Below are positions 14,859-23,144 of a stretch of 31,124 bases of DNA, piece by piece. The stretch is taken from NCBI GenBank assembly GCA_937902285.1, contig CALGTB010000042.1, positions 1 to 31,124 of the forward strand. The letters run 5' to 3'. The position numbers were made by a program, and so were the translations under genes. Source of the stretch: an uncultured Actinomycetes bacterium. Its GTDB lineage: Bacteria; Actinomycetota; Actinomycetes; S36-B12. Numbering within the stretch: the first letter of the stretch is position 1; each line of letters opens with the position of its first letter. Under the pieces are notes generated by a model that was not told the origin of the DNA, searched no databases, and saw only the letters and a list, made by a program, of their open reading frames with translations.

Positions 14859-16229
14859 TCAGGGCGACTGCTTGATCTCCGCGAAATCCGCCAGCGCGAC
14901 CGTCCGCTCGACGGAGTGGTCCACGATCGGCCGGGGGTAGTCGGGGACCAGCTCCGGCGTGCGCCACGGCTCATGGGCGGACGCGCCCGGCAGCGGGCGC
15001 AGTTCCGGGACGTACCGGCGCACGTAGTCGCCCTGCGGATCGAACTTGAGGCCCTGCAGCACGGGGTTGAACACGCGGTAGAACGGTGCGGCATCCGTGC
15101 CGCAGCCGGCGGTCCACTGCCAGCCGTGCGCGTTGCTCGCAAGGTCGCCGTCCCGCAGCCATCGCATGAACTCCGCGGCACCCCGCTGCCACGGCAGGTG
15201 GAGGTCCTTCACGAGGAAGCTCGCCACCACCATGCGCACCCGGTTGTGCACCCAGCCCTCCGCCTGCAGCTGGCGCATGCCGGCGTCGACGAACGGGTAG
15301 CCCGTGCGACCCGCCTGCCAGGCCGCGAAGCGCTCGTCGGCCGCGGGGCCCTCGGCCCATCGCATGGCCTCGTCGAAGCGCGGATCGAGGGAGGCGTGGG
15401 CACTGGACGGCTCCTGATGGAGCACGTCGGCGTAGAAGTCGCGCCAGCACAGCTCGCGGCGGTAGGCGTCGGCTCCCGGGTCGTCGCCCTCGTCCGGCAG
15501 GTCGGCGAGCAGCGACCGCGGATGGATCTCCCCGTACTTCAGGTGGTGGCTCAGGGCACTGGTGCCGTCGAGGTCGGCGCGGTTGCGGGTGTCGGCGTAG
15601 GCGCTGAGAGAGGTGGCGCGGAAGTGCTCCCACCGGTGCCACGCCGCCGCCTCGCCGGCGGGCGGAAGCACCAGGTCGCCGAGCTCGGGTGCGTCCGGGA
15701 ACCCGTCGCAGGGTTCCGGCATCCACCACGCCGCCGTGTCATCCGCGGCCGGCGCGCGCCAGCCGTGGCGGGACCAGCCGCGGTAGTAGGGGGTGAAGAC
15801 GCGGTAGGACGTGCCGTCCTCCTTGCGCACGCGCCCGGGGGCGACCGCGTAGGGGGAGCCCGTCCGGGTGAGTGCGACGTCTCCGAGAGCGGCCTCGACC
15901 GACACGTCGCGACGGTGGCCGTACGGTCCGTAGTCGGCGGCGATGTGCACCGACCGGGCGCCCGCGGATGCAGCCAGGCGCGGGATCACGTCGATGGGGT
16001 CGCCGTGGCGGATGAGGAGCTGGCCGTCGAGGCTGGCGTCGAGGGAGCGCAGGGAGGCGACGAGGTAGGCCCGGCGCACGGGGCCTGCCGGCCCCCACAG
16101 GCGCGGGTCGAGCACGAACACGGGCGCGACCTGCCCGTCGCCGTCCGACCGGGCCGTCTCCACCGCGGCCACGAGTGCGGGGTTGTCGTGGAGTCGCAGG
16201 TCGCGACGGAACCACAGGACGCTGGGCAC
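14859..16229 (-). CDS. phr: Deoxyribodipyrimidine photolyase (cryptochrome/photolyase family)
   Basis: This 456-residue protein has a GTG start (VPSVLWFRRDLRLHDNPALV). The N-terminal antenna-binding Rossmann domain carries the usual WFRRDLRLHDNPAL. The C-terminal FAD domain shows GYPFVDAGMRQL, GWVHNRVRMVVASFLVKDL, LRDGDLASNAHGWQWTAG, and GTDAAPFYRVFNPVLQG, all class I photolyase signatures. It repairs cyclobutane pyrimidine dimers using light. The antenna cofactor cannot be told from sequence by eye. TAGCCT lies 6 bases before the GTG with no Shine-Dalgarno. It is upstream of parA on the same strand and divergent from the ZIP transporter. Confidence 0.93.
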   Translation of the reverse strand: MPSVLWFRRDLRLHDNPALVAAVETARSDGDGQVAPVFVLDPRLWGPAGPVRRAYLVASLRSLDASLDGQLLIRHGDPIDVIPRLAASAGARSVHIAADYGPYGHRRDVSVEAALGDVALTRTGSPYAVAPGRVRKEDGTSYRVFTPYYRGWSRHGWRAPAADDTAAWWMPEPCDGFPDAPELGDLVLPPAGEAAAWHRWEHFRATSLSAYADTRNRADLDGTSALSHHLKYGEIHPRSLLADLPDEGDDPGADAYRRELCWRDFYADVLHQEPSSAHASLDPRFDEAMRWAEGPAADERFAAWQAGRTGYPFVDAGMRQLQAEGWVHNRVRMVVASFLVKDLHLPWQRGAAEFMRWLRDGDLASNAHGWQWTAGCGTDAAPFYRVFNPVLQGLKFDPQGDYVRRYVPELRPLPGASAHEPWRTPELVPDYPRPIVDHSVERTVALADFAEIKQSP

Positions 16230-16235
16230 GCCGCA

Positions 16236-16241
16236 AGGCTA
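16236..16241 (-). promoter_or_regulatory. -10 element TAGCCT of the photolyase gene
   Basis: It ends 6 bases before GTG 16229 on the minus strand, consistent with a leaderless transcript. Confidence 0.45.
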
Positions 16242-16294
16242 GGGCGGTTCGCCGTCCGGTGCCGAACGAGGCCTCGGTGCAGGACACTGGGGCC

Positions 16295-17026
16295 ATGCTG
16301 CTGGCCGCTCTCTTCGGCGCCCTGGCCGCGTCGACGCTGCTGATCGGCGGCGTGATCGCCTACGCGATGCGCCCGTCGCCGAGATTCGCGGCCATCGTGA
16401 TGGCCCTCGGCAGCGGCCTGCTCATCGGCTCGGTCGCCTATGACCTGGTCGAGGACGCCCAGGTGTCGCTGCCGATCGCGGGGACCGCGGTGTCGCTGAT
16501 GGCCGGGGCCGCACTGTTCGTCGTGGGCAGCCGGATCATCGAACGCCGCGGCGGCGGCCGGCGGAAGTCGCCGTCGGGAGGCCAGGACGCGACGGGCAAC
16601 CCGCTGCCGATCGTCCTCGGCAGCGTCCTCGACGGGATCCCGGAGTCGTTCGTGCTCGGGCTCAGCGTCCTGCACGGCGGCGTGTCCGTCCCCCTGCTCG
16701 TGGGCATCGGGCTGTCGAACCTGCCGGAGGGCCTTGCCGCCTCGACGGGGCTGCGGGCGCGCGGCTGGCCCAGGATCCGGGTGCTGGGCATGTGGTCCGC
16801 CGTCATGGTCTCGAGCGCCCTGGCCGCCGCGCTCGGCCACGAGGTGCTCGCGGCCGACGGCGGGGTCCTCGCGGGAGTGGCGCAGGGCTTCGCGGCGGGT
16901 GCGCTCCTCGCGATGATCGCCGACACGATGGTTCCGGAGGCCTACGAGGTGGAGCGCGAATGGACCGGGGGCCTCGTGGTCGCGGGGTTCGCGCTCTCGC
17001 TCCTCATCGCCGCCGTCCTGATGTGA
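16295..17026 (+). CDS. ZIP-family metal transporter
   Basis: This 243-residue protein has about eight helices (MLLAALFGALAASTLLIGGV at the start). Two metal-site helices are visible: SVLDGIPESFVLG (Asp113, Glu117) and GLSNLPEGLAAS (Asn142, Glu145), the latter close to the ZIP HNxPEG/NxPEG consensus; a short variable basic loop (RRGGGRRKSPSGG) precedes them. The first motif lacks the usual His-Asn pair, so metal preference is uncertain (Zn, Fe or Mn). The ATG at 16295 starts the first helix; the upstream in-frame stretch is antisense to photolyase. It precedes ideR by 79 bases on the same strand, which fits a metal-homeostasis link. Confidence 0.83.
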   Translation: MLLAALFGALAASTLLIGGVIAYAMRPSPRFAAIVMALGSGLLIGSVAYDLVEDAQVSLPIAGTAVSLMAGAALFVVGSRIIERRGGGRRKSPSGGQDATGNPLPIVLGSVLDGIPESFVLGLSVLHGGVSVPLLVGIGLSNLPEGLAASTGLRARGWPRIRVLGMWSAVMVSSALAAALGHEVLAADGGVLAGVAQGFAAGALLAMIADTMVPEAYEVEREWTGGLVVAGFALSLLIAAVLM

Positions 17027-17043
17027 GATCCGGCCCGGTTCGC

Positions 17044-17049
17044 TATCGT
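17044..17049 (+). promoter_or_regulatory. -10 element TATCGT of ideR
   Basis: It predicts a start near 17056, immediately before the palindrome at 17058-17069, and a leader of about 50 bases. Confidence 0.35.
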
Positions 17050-17057
17050 GATGAGGC

Positions 17058-17069
17058 AAGGCATGCCTT
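17058..17069. promoter_or_regulatory. Palindromic candidate operator at ideR
   Basis: AAGGCATGCCTT is a perfect 12-bp palindrome at the predicted +1 region of ideR. With flanking bases it partly resembles the DtxR/IdeR iron box (core AGG...CCT symmetry), but I count only about 11 of 19 matches. Autoregulation is a hypothesis. Confidence 0.35.
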
Positions 17070-17105
17070 CCCCACCACCCTCCATCCCTCGATCGGCGGT
17101 CACGC

Positions 17106-17822
17106 GTGAGTGAGCTCATCGACACCACCGAGATGTACCTGCGCACGGTGTTCGAGCTCGAGGAGGAGGGCATCGTCCCCATGCGCGCCCGCATCGCCGA
17201 GCGCCTGAACCAGAGCGGGCCCACGGTGTCGCAGACCGTCGCCCGCATGGAGCGCGACGGCCTGGTCGTGGTCGAGGGCGACCGGCACCTGGAGCTGACC
17301 CCGGCGGGCCGCGAGGCCGCCACCCGGGTCATGCGCAAGCACCGCCTGGCCGAGTGCCTCCTCGTCGAGGTGCTGGGCATGCCCTGGGAGGAGGTGCATG
17401 CCGAGGCCTGCCGGTGGGAGCACGTCATGAGCGAGTCCGTCGAGCGTCGCCTCCTCGTGCTGCTCGACAACCCCACCGTGTCGCCCTACGGCAACCCGAT
17501 CCCGGGCCTCGACGAGCTGGCCCCCGGGGCCGCCTCCGCGAGTCCCTCCGAGGGGCCGTTCGAGACACTGAGCCACATCGCCGGCGACGACGTGCGGTGG
17601 GTCATCGTGCGGCGCATCGCCGAGCCCCTGCAGGACGACGCCCTCGCGATGACCACGATGCGCCGGATCGGCGCCATGCCGGGAGCGTCGGTGAAGGTGC
17701 ACCGGTCGGCGGGCGGGGTGACGATCGGCAGCGCGGGCGAGTACACCGAGCTGTCGGACGACATCGCCGCGCACGTGCTCGTCGACGCCTCGGTCTCGCC
17801 GTTCGTCGACGCCTCGATCTAG
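17106..17822 (+). CDS. ideR: Iron-dependent transcriptional regulator (DtxR/IdeR family)
   Basis: This 238-residue protein has a GTG start (VSELIDTTEMYLRTVFELEE). Winged helix 1-73, dimerisation domain ~74-140, C-terminal SH3-like (FeoA) domain from ~150. All metal ligands known for mycobacterial IdeR are at the same numbers: Met10, Cys102, Glu105 and His106 (primary site), His79, Glu83 and His98 (ancillary site). Fe(II)-bound IdeR represses iron uptake genes and activates storage genes. The start is fixed by the family N-terminus. It follows the ZIP gene and is convergent with tmsB. A palindrome lies at its predicted transcription start. Confidence 0.95.
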   Translation: MSELIDTTEMYLRTVFELEEEGIVPMRARIAERLNQSGPTVSQTVARMERDGLVVVEGDRHLELTPAGREAATRVMRKHRLAECLLVEVLGMPWEEVHAEACRWEHVMSESVERRLLVLLDNPTVSPYGNPIPGLDELAPGAASASPSEGPFETLSHIAGDDVRWVIVRRIAEPLQDDALAMTTMRRIGAMPGASVKVHRSAGGVTIGSAGEYTELSDDIAAHVLVDASVSPFVDASI

Positions 17823-17828
17823 CAGATC
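17816..17828. terminator. Short inverted repeat at the ideR stop
   Basis: GATCT (17816-17820) and AGATC (17824-17828) flank AGC; the ideR TAG lies across the loop. The stem is only 5 bp. Confidence 0.2.
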
Positions 17829-17845
17829 CGCGGCAGCCGCTCGGC

Positions 17846-19099
17846 CTAGGCGTGCGCGAGCTGGGTGCTGAAGTCCGGACGGAGGGGCATCCCCGACGTG
17901 CCGCCCGGGCCGAGCTTGACCCCCAGCATCTGGTGCAGCTGGATCATGTTGATGTCGAATCCGAGGCGCGATGCGGCCATGTAGAGGCGCCATACGCGAG
18001 CCGTGCCGAGGCCGGCCTCGGCCACGGCCTCGTCCCAGTGGTCCTCGAGGTTCTCGCACCAGTGCTTGAGCGTGAGCGCGTAGTGCTCGCGGAGGTTCTC
18101 CTCGTGCCGGATCTCGAATCCCGCCGAGTTCATCGCCGTCATGACCTGGCTGGGGCCGGAGAGCTCGCCGTCGGGGAAGACGTAGCGGTTGATGAACGAC
18201 TTGCGGAAGTGCGTCACCCACTGGTCGTGGGGCCGGGTGATGGTGTGGTTGAGCATCCGGCCCTCGGGGCGCAGCTTGCCGTAGAGGAAGCTGAAGTAGG
18301 AGGGGTAGTTGTCGCGTCCGATGTGCTCGGTGAGCCCGATCGACGAGATGGCGTCGAAGCCCGCCTCGGAGACGTCGCGGTAGTCGCTGAACCGGATCTC
18401 CGCCTGCCCCCCGAGCCCGGCCTGGTCGATGGACTCCTGGCCGTACAGGGCCTGCTGCTCCGAGAGCGTCACCCCGATCGCCTTGACGCCGTAGTGCTTC
18501 ACGGCGTGCATGACCATGCCGCCCCAGCCGCAGCCGACGTCGAGCAGGCGCATGCCCGGCTCGAGGCCGAGCTTGCGGCAGACGAGGTCGAACTTCTCCT
18601 CCTGGGCCGTCTCGAGGGACGCGTCCGCGGAGGGGAACACCGCGCAGGTGTAGGCCATCGAGGGGCCGAGGACCCACGAGTAGAAGCGGTTGCTGACGTC
18701 GTAGTGGTGGTGGATGGCCTCGGCGTCGCGGTTCTTCGAGTGACGGCGGCCCCCGAGCGTGCGCTCCTGGGGCGGCGGTGCGGGCCGGTGGATGGCCTTG
18801 GGGGCGAACTGCCGCACGAGCTTCAGGCGGTCGCTCCAGCTGATGTGGTCCCACGTCATCGGGTAGAGGCGGCTGAGGGCCGTGTAGGCGTCGCCCACGA
18901 TCTCGAGGTCGCCGGTGACGTAGGCACGGGCCAGGCCCAGCTGCGAGGGGGCGCTCGCGAGGTACTGCACGGCCCGGGGGCTGCGCACCTCCAGGACCAC
19001 GTCGGCATTGGCCGGCCCGGCCGTCGAGCCGTCGTAGGCCCGGAAGCCGACGCCGCGTTCCGCCGGAACCATGATTGCGAAGGCATCCGCCAGCTTCAT
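17846..19099 (-). CDS. tmsB: S-adenosylmethionine-dependent fatty-acyl methyltransferase (TmsB/BfaB-like)
   Basis: This 417-residue CFA-synthase-like enzyme is predicted to transfer a methyl group to the double bond of oleoyl lipids, giving a 10-methylene product. SAM motif I is LLDVGCGWGG (residues ~185-194), followed by GVTLSEQQ; the catalytic region is SIGLTEHIG, where classical CFA synthases have an EMFEHVG-type sequence. The assignment to the 10-methyl branch rather than cyclopropane rests on the adjacent FAD reductase. Start ATG 19099 is preferred because GGAGGAG ends 8 bases upstream; the in-frame GTG at 19108 overlaps that Shine-Dalgarno. It lies 45 bases after tmsA, so they probably form an operon. 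Confidence 0.88.
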   Translation of the reverse strand: MKLADAFAIMVPAERGVGFRAYDGSTAGPANADVVLEVRSPRAVQYLASAPSQLGLARAYVTGDLEIVGDAYTALSRLYPMTWDHISWSDRLKLVRQFAPKAIHRPAPPPQERTLGGRRHSKNRDAEAIHHHYDVSNRFYSWVLGPSMAYTCAVFPSADASLETAQEEKFDLVCRKLGLEPGMRLLDVGCGWGGMVMHAVKHYGVKAIGVTLSEQQALYGQESIDQAGLGGQAEIRFSDYRDVSEAGFDAISSIGLTEHIGRDNYPSYFSFLYGKLRPEGRMLNHTITRPHDQWVTHFRKSFINRYVFPDGELSGPSQVMTAMNSAGFEIRHEENLREHYALTLKHWCENLEDHWDEAVAEAGLGTARVWRLYMAASRLGFDINMIQLHQMLGVKLGPGGTSGMPLRPDFSTQLAHA

Positions 19100-19144
19100 C
19101 GAACCCACTCCTCCACGCTGTCCACCCGTGCGCCGTGCGCCCGG

Positions 19145-20554
19145 CTACTTGCCCTCGACGACCTTCTCGTACAGCCCGCGAAGTCGCCGTTGAGGATCGT
19201 AGAGGGACTTGAGCCTCGAATACTCGTCACCGCCATATATCGACCAGAACGTCTCCCGGTCGTAGAAGGCCGTCGAGTAGAGGGACTTGCGGCCGTCGAG
19301 CTCGGTGACCACCTGCTCCACGCGCCGGTTGACGCGTCCCTCCTCGGGATCGACGCCCTCGGGGAGCGGCACCGTCGACCAGAAGCCCACGTTCACGTAG
19401 AGGACCTCGGGGTCGAACTCGTAGAGCGGCCAGCGTGCGGTGCGGTCGCGCTGCTGCAGCGGGCACACCCAGATCGGCTCGATGCCCACCTCGCGGTGGA
19501 AGAACTCGAGGAACTCCGGCAGCCGGTCGATCGGGACCTCGATGTCCTGGACCACCGCCTCGCGGGCCGGCCGGCCGCGCAGCCTCGCGACCCGCGCGGA
19601 CAGCCCGTGGCGCCGGTCGAGCGCGACGAGCTTCCAGTACACGTCGCTGCGGAGGCGGCGCTTGGGCCACAGTCGTCGCAGCACGGGGTTCTGGGCGCCG
19701 AACGCGCGCGAGCACCAGAACCAGTCGGTGTCCCAGCGCCACAGGTAGTCGTGGATCGTGAGCGCATCGATCGTGTGCGCCTGGATCGACCGGTAGTAGA
19801 TGCCCATCGCGGTGTAGTCGCTCGTCGTCACGCCGGCCGGCAGCGTGTCGACCATCGTGCCGATGCTCAGGTACTGCTCGTCGGCGGAGAAGACGGTGCC
19901 GTCGAGGAAGTCGACGCGGCGCCCCTCGAACTCGCGGGCGGACGCGATCTGCCGCATCGCGTCGGTCATCGCCTCGGCCGTGGCGAAGCGGACGTGCCGG
20001 AGAAGGACGTAGGGGCGGGTGGGCTCGAGCTCGATGCGCAGGCGCAGCGCGTAGCCGAGCGAGCCGTAGGAGTTGGGGAACCCGAAGAACAGGTCGCGGT
20101 TCGGGTCGTCGGCGCGGCCGCTGACCGTGAGGATCTCGCCGGCGCCGGTGAGGATGTCCATCTCGACGACGGACTCGTGCGGCGTGCCGTTGCGGAAGCT
20201 GGCGCTCTCGATGCCGAGGCCCGTGACCGCGCCTCCGAGGGTGATGGTGCGCAGCTGGGGGACGCACATCGGCATCAGCCCGTACGGCAGCGTGGCCGCG
20301 ACGAGGTGCTCGTACGTGGTCATGCCCAGCACCTCGGCGGTGCGCGACTCCGGGTCGACGTGCAGGACGCCGTCGAAGGCGGCGACATCGAGGCCGGGGG
20401 TGCTGACGGCGTCACGGGGCCGGAAGAGGTTGGACGTGCGCTTCGCCAGCCGCACGGGCGCACCCGTCGGGATCGACTGGTACTGGGCAAGCAGGGTCGA
20501 GCGCAGTGCGTCGTAGCGGGTGCGCCAGTCGGGCGCGCTGTCGATCGTCGTCAC
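19145..20554 (-). CDS. tmsA: FAD-binding oxidoreductase (TmsA/BfaA-like, 10-methylene reductase)
   Basis: This 469-residue VAO-fold flavoprotein has a GTG start (VTTIDSAPDWRTRYDALRST). The FAD-binding domain shows GVLHVDPESRTAEVLGMTTY and ITLGGAVTGLGIESASFRNG; C-terminal hallmarks are DTDWFWCSRAFGAQNP and WPLYEFDPE. It resembles the DHCR24-like family. In actinobacteria this family, paired with the TmsB methyltransferase, reduces the 10-methylene acyl chain with NADPH to 10-methylstearate (tuberculostearate). TACGGT lies 7 bases before the GTG, suggesting leaderless initiation and the operon promoter. It is divergent from an unknown membrane protein 69 bases away. Confidence 0.9.
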   Translation of the reverse strand: MTTIDSAPDWRTRYDALRSTLLAQYQSIPTGAPVRLAKRTSNLFRPRDAVSTPGLDVAAFDGVLHVDPESRTAEVLGMTTYEHLVAATLPYGLMPMCVPQLRTITLGGAVTGLGIESASFRNGTPHESVVEMDILTGAGEILTVSGRADDPNRDLFFGFPNSYGSLGYALRLRIELEPTRPYVLLRHVRFATAEAMTDAMRQIASAREFEGRRVDFLDGTVFSADEQYLSIGTMVDTLPAGVTTSDYTAMGIYYRSIQAHTIDALTIHDYLWRWDTDWFWCSRAFGAQNPVLRRLWPKRRLRSDVYWKLVALDRRHGLSARVARLRGRPAREAVVQDIEVPIDRLPEFLEFFHREVGIEPIWVCPLQQRDRTARWPLYEFDPEVLYVNVGFWSTVPLPEGVDPEEGRVNRRVEQVVTELDGRKSLYSTAFYDRETFWSIYGGDEYSRLKSLYDPQRRLRGLYEKVVEGK

Positions 20555-20561
20555 GGGGGCA

Positions 20562-20567
20562 ACCGTA
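20562..20567 (-). promoter_or_regulatory. -10 element TACGGT of tmsA
   Basis: It ends 7 bases before GTG 20554 on the minus strand. There is no Shine-Dalgarno; it probably drives tmsA-tmsB. Confidence 0.4.
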
Positions 20568-20611
20568 GTGACCGTGGACCGGGTGCGGAGCGGCTGCTCA
20601 CCGGTCTGGGC

Positions 20612-20617
20612 CACAAT
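20612..20617 (+). promoter_or_regulatory. -10 element CACAAT of the divergent unknown gene
   Basis: It ends 6 bases before ATG 20624, the same hexamer and spacing as for DUF3027. Confidence 0.35.
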
Positions 20618-20623
20618 TGCGGC

Positions 20624-21211
20624 ATGAACTCCCGCGTTCCCCGCTGGCTCCCGCCCGTCATCGGCGCGGCCGTCTTCGTCGCCGTCCTGCTGGGCGCCGG
20701 GCTGCTGTCGGCCGACTGGGCCAAGCGCAGCACCGAGATGAGGGCGCTCGTCGCCCAGATCGAGGTGTCCGAGCAGGCCATGGGCGACACCCAGCAGGCG
20801 GTCCAGGACGCCATCGCCCAGGTCGCCCCCACGGGCCCGCCCACGGCGGAGGACCAGGCCGAGCTCGACCGGCTCCTCATGGCCGCTGCGGCGAACGGCC
20901 TGCTCGAGGTCACGCGCGGAGGCGACCTGGTGGCCTCGGTGCAGACGCTGCCGTGGCACGCCGACGTGCGCCAGGCGCAGGAGGCCTACCTGGCCCACAA
21001 CCGGGCATGGCAGGCCTACCTCGCTGCGGCGGCCCAGGACCCTGCACAGTTCGCCATGACGCAGGACGACGTGAACTCGACGTTCGCGGCGGCCGAGGCA
21101 CCGCTGCGGAATGCCGTGCCGACGCCCGACGCGTTCGGGATCGTGGAGCGCCTCGACGAGATCTTCGCGCCGCCGGCCGAGGTCGACAGCGGTCCGACCG
21201 AGTCGGCCTGA
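20624..21211 (+). CDS. Membrane-anchored helical protein, unknown function
   Basis: This 195-residue protein starts MNSRVPRWLPPVIGAAVFVA. One N-terminal helix (residues ~10-29) anchors a long, mostly helical extracytoplasmic part. Residues ~30-70 are likely coiled coil (EMRALVAQIEVSEQAMGDTQ). Three further helical blocks follow (AEDQAELDRLLMAAAANG, HADVRQAQEAYLAHNRAWQA, TQDDVNSTFAAAEAPLRN), then an acidic tail. The layout is loosely like LemA-type helical bundles, but I see no family signature. It is divergent from tmsA and convergent with the broken MMPL gene. A link to lipid modification is possible only by position. Confidence 0.7.
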   Translation: MNSRVPRWLPPVIGAAVFVAVLLGAGLLSADWAKRSTEMRALVAQIEVSEQAMGDTQQAVQDAIAQVAPTGPPTAEDQAELDRLLMAAAANGLLEVTRGGDLVASVQTLPWHADVRQAQEAYLAHNRAWQAYLAAAAQDPAQFAMTQDDVNSTFAAAEAPLRNAVPTPDAFGIVERLDEIFAPPAEVDSGPTESA

Positions 21212-21240
21212 CCCAGCCTGACCCCAGCCCGGCCTGACCC
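21206..21240 (+). repeat. Three direct copies of GCCTGACCC
   Basis: Copies at 21206-21214, 21216-21224 and 21232-21240 span the end of the preceding gene. The first contains its TGA stop and the third forms the left arm of the MMPL-end hairpin. Confidence 0.6.
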
Positions 21241-21251
21241 GACCGTCAGGC
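21232..21251. terminator. Hairpin at the MMPL/unknown-gene convergent ends
   Basis: GCCTGAC (21232-21238) pairs with GTCAGGC (21245-21251) over a CCGACC loop. The MMPL stop complement TCA lies in the right arm. Confidence 0.45.
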
Positions 21252-23144
21252 GACCGGCACCGGCTCCTCGTCCCTCGCCTCCGGCTCGGGTGCCTTGCCC
21301 AGCCTGCTGGGCCACCAGATCCGCTTGCCGATGTCGTACGACAGCGCCGGCACGAGCGCCGTCCTGATGATGAACGTGTCGAGCAGGACGCCGAAGGCGA
21401 CGGCGAAGCCGATCTCGCGCAGGAACACCAGCGGGAGGACGCCGAGCACGAGGAACGTCGCCGCCAGCACGATGCCGGCGCTGGTGATGACGCCGCCGGT
21501 GACCGTGAGCCCGCGCAGGATGCCCGGCCGGGTGCCGAGCTTGACGGATTCCTCCCGTACCCGAGTCATGAGGAAGATGTTGTAGTCGACTCCCAGCGCC
21601 ACGAGGAAGACGAACGCGAAGAGCGGGAAGGACGTGTCCGCGCCCGCGAATCCGAAGACGTGGTTGAAGAAGATCGCGCACACCCCCAGCGTCGCGAAGT
21701 AGGACAGGACGACCGTGCCGATGAGCACGAGCGGGGCGGCGATGGACCTCAGCAGGATGATCAGGATCAGGAAGATCACGACCAGCACGACGGGGATGAT
21801 GAGGTTGCGATCGTGGAGTGACGCGGCATCGACGTCGACCTGCGAGGCGGTCTGGCCGCCGACGAGTGCGTCGGCTCCGGGCACGGCGTGAAGGTTGTCG
21901 CGCAGCACCTTCACGGTCTCGATCGCCTGAGGGCTGTCGGCAGCATCAGCGAGGGTCGCCTGCAGCTGCACCCGGCCGTCGACCACCTTCGGCGGAAGAG
22001 ACTCCGCGCCCGGGATCCCGGCGGGCGCGCCGGTGAACACCGACACCGACGAGATGCCCGGAGTCGCCTCCGTGGCGCTGGTGACGGCGTCGAGCTCGCT
22101 CTCGTTCGCGACGATGATGACCGGGGTGCCCAGGCCCCCGGCGAAGTGCTCGGCGAGCTGCTCCTGCCCGATGACGGAGTCGGTGCGCTCGACGAAGGCC
22201 TCGGTGGTCGTGATGCCGTCGGCCTTCAGCGTGAACGTGAAGGCGGCGAGGATGAGCATGGCGATGGCCGTGACCACCCACGTCATGCGCGGCCGGCGGC
22301 CGACGCTGCTCGCGAGTCGCGACCACAGCCCGGAGAGCCGCTCGTCGGGCTCGCCGACCTGCGGGACCTTGGGCCAGAACGCCCAGCGACCGGGCGGGAA
22401 CTTCGTCCGCGAGAAGGGGCCCCACTCGGGCCGGCGGATCCGCATGATGCCGAACACCACCCACCCGACGATGGTGATGAGGGCGAGGACGCCGCCGACG
22501 GACACGAACGGCCCGACCGGAATGTCGGTGATGAAGCTGAGGCCGAGCCCGATCACGGTGGGAACGAGGAAGGCGAGGATCGGCAGGACGATGCTGGGGA
22601 TCACCAGGAGTGCCGGAAGGAACGTCAGCATGACGACCAGCGCCCCGATGATGCCGGCGGCGCCGACCGGGCCGAGCGATCGGTTGGAGTTGAGCTCGCT
22701 CAGGAGGAGGCACATCAGGCCGATGATGACCGTGGCCGCGCTCGCCACGATCGGCTCCACGGTGCCACGCCAGGCCGCTTTCATCGCGTCGGTGTGCCGC
22801 TCGAAGGAATGCAGCTCCTCGCGGTACCTGGCGACCATGAGCAGGGCGTAGTCCGTGCCGGCTCCGAACACGAGCACCGTGAGGATGCCCTGGCTCTGGC
22901 CGTTGAGGACGAGGATCTCGTTCTTCGCGAGGACGTAGACGATGGCGCTCGCCACGGCCAGGGCCATCCCGGCGGCGACCAGCGGGATGAGCCACAGGAA
23001 CGGCGAGCGGTAGACGAAGATCAGGATGATGGCGACGATGAGCGCCGTCGCGGCGAGCAGGGTCGTGTCGATGGCGCCGAAGACCGAGAACAGGTCGGCG
23101 AGGATGCCACCGGGCCCGGTGACGTTCACCTGCAGGTCGGGCAC
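21246..23144 (-). CDS. MMPL C-terminal fragment, 632 residues
   Basis: This open frame begins at a GTG directly after the in-frame TAG (VPDLQVNVTGPGGILADLFS). It holds most transmembrane helices: the first MMPL core with GAGTDYALLMVARYREE, a large loop (residues ~290-400, porter-like), and the second core with VALGVDYNIFLMTRVREE. It ends EARDEEPVPVA. There is no Shine-Dalgarno for this GTG; translation would need restart or readthrough at the TAG. Alone it lacks the first helix and most of the first porter domain, so a functional transporter is unlikely unless the upstream fragment is also made. Confidence 0.6.
   Translation of the reverse strand: MPDLQVNVTGPGGILADLFSVFGAIDTTLLAATALIVAIILIFVYRSPFLWLIPLVAAGMALAVASAIVYVLAKNEILVLNGQSQGILTVLVFGAGTDYALLMVARYREELHSFERHTDAMKAAWRGTVEPIVASAATVIIGLMCLLLSELNSNRSLGPVGAAGIIGALVVMLTFLPALLVIPSIVLPILAFLVPTVIGLGLSFITDIPVGPFVSVGGVLALITIVGWVVFGIMRIRRPEWGPFSRTKFPPGRWAFWPKVPQVGEPDERLSGLWSRLASSVGRRPRMTWVVTAIAMLILAAFTFTLKADGITTTEAFVERTDSVIGQEQLAEHFAGGLGTPVIIVANESELDAVTSATEATPGISSVSVFTGAPAGIPGAESLPPKVVDGRVQLQATLADAADSPQAIETVKVLRDNLHAVPGADALVGGQTASQVDVDAASLHDRNLIIPVVLVVIFLILIILLRSIAAPLVLIGTVVLSYFATLGVCAIFFNHVFGFAGADTSFPLFAFVFLVALGVDYNIFLMTRVREESVKLGTRPGILRGLTVTGGVITSAGIVLAATFLVLGVLPLVFLREIGFAVAFGVLLDTFIIRTALVPALSYDIGKRIWWPSRLGKAPEPEARDEEPVPVA

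Noticed and set aside
17354..21211. A 1285-codon plus-strand open frame, and other very long antisense frames (for example 6706-9237 and 26156-28468 on the minus strand)
   Set aside because: They run antisense to, or extend beyond, clear family genes. Stop-poor high-GC codon positions explain their length; only the terminal parts (20624 gene in another frame, MFS, glycerate kinase) are real.
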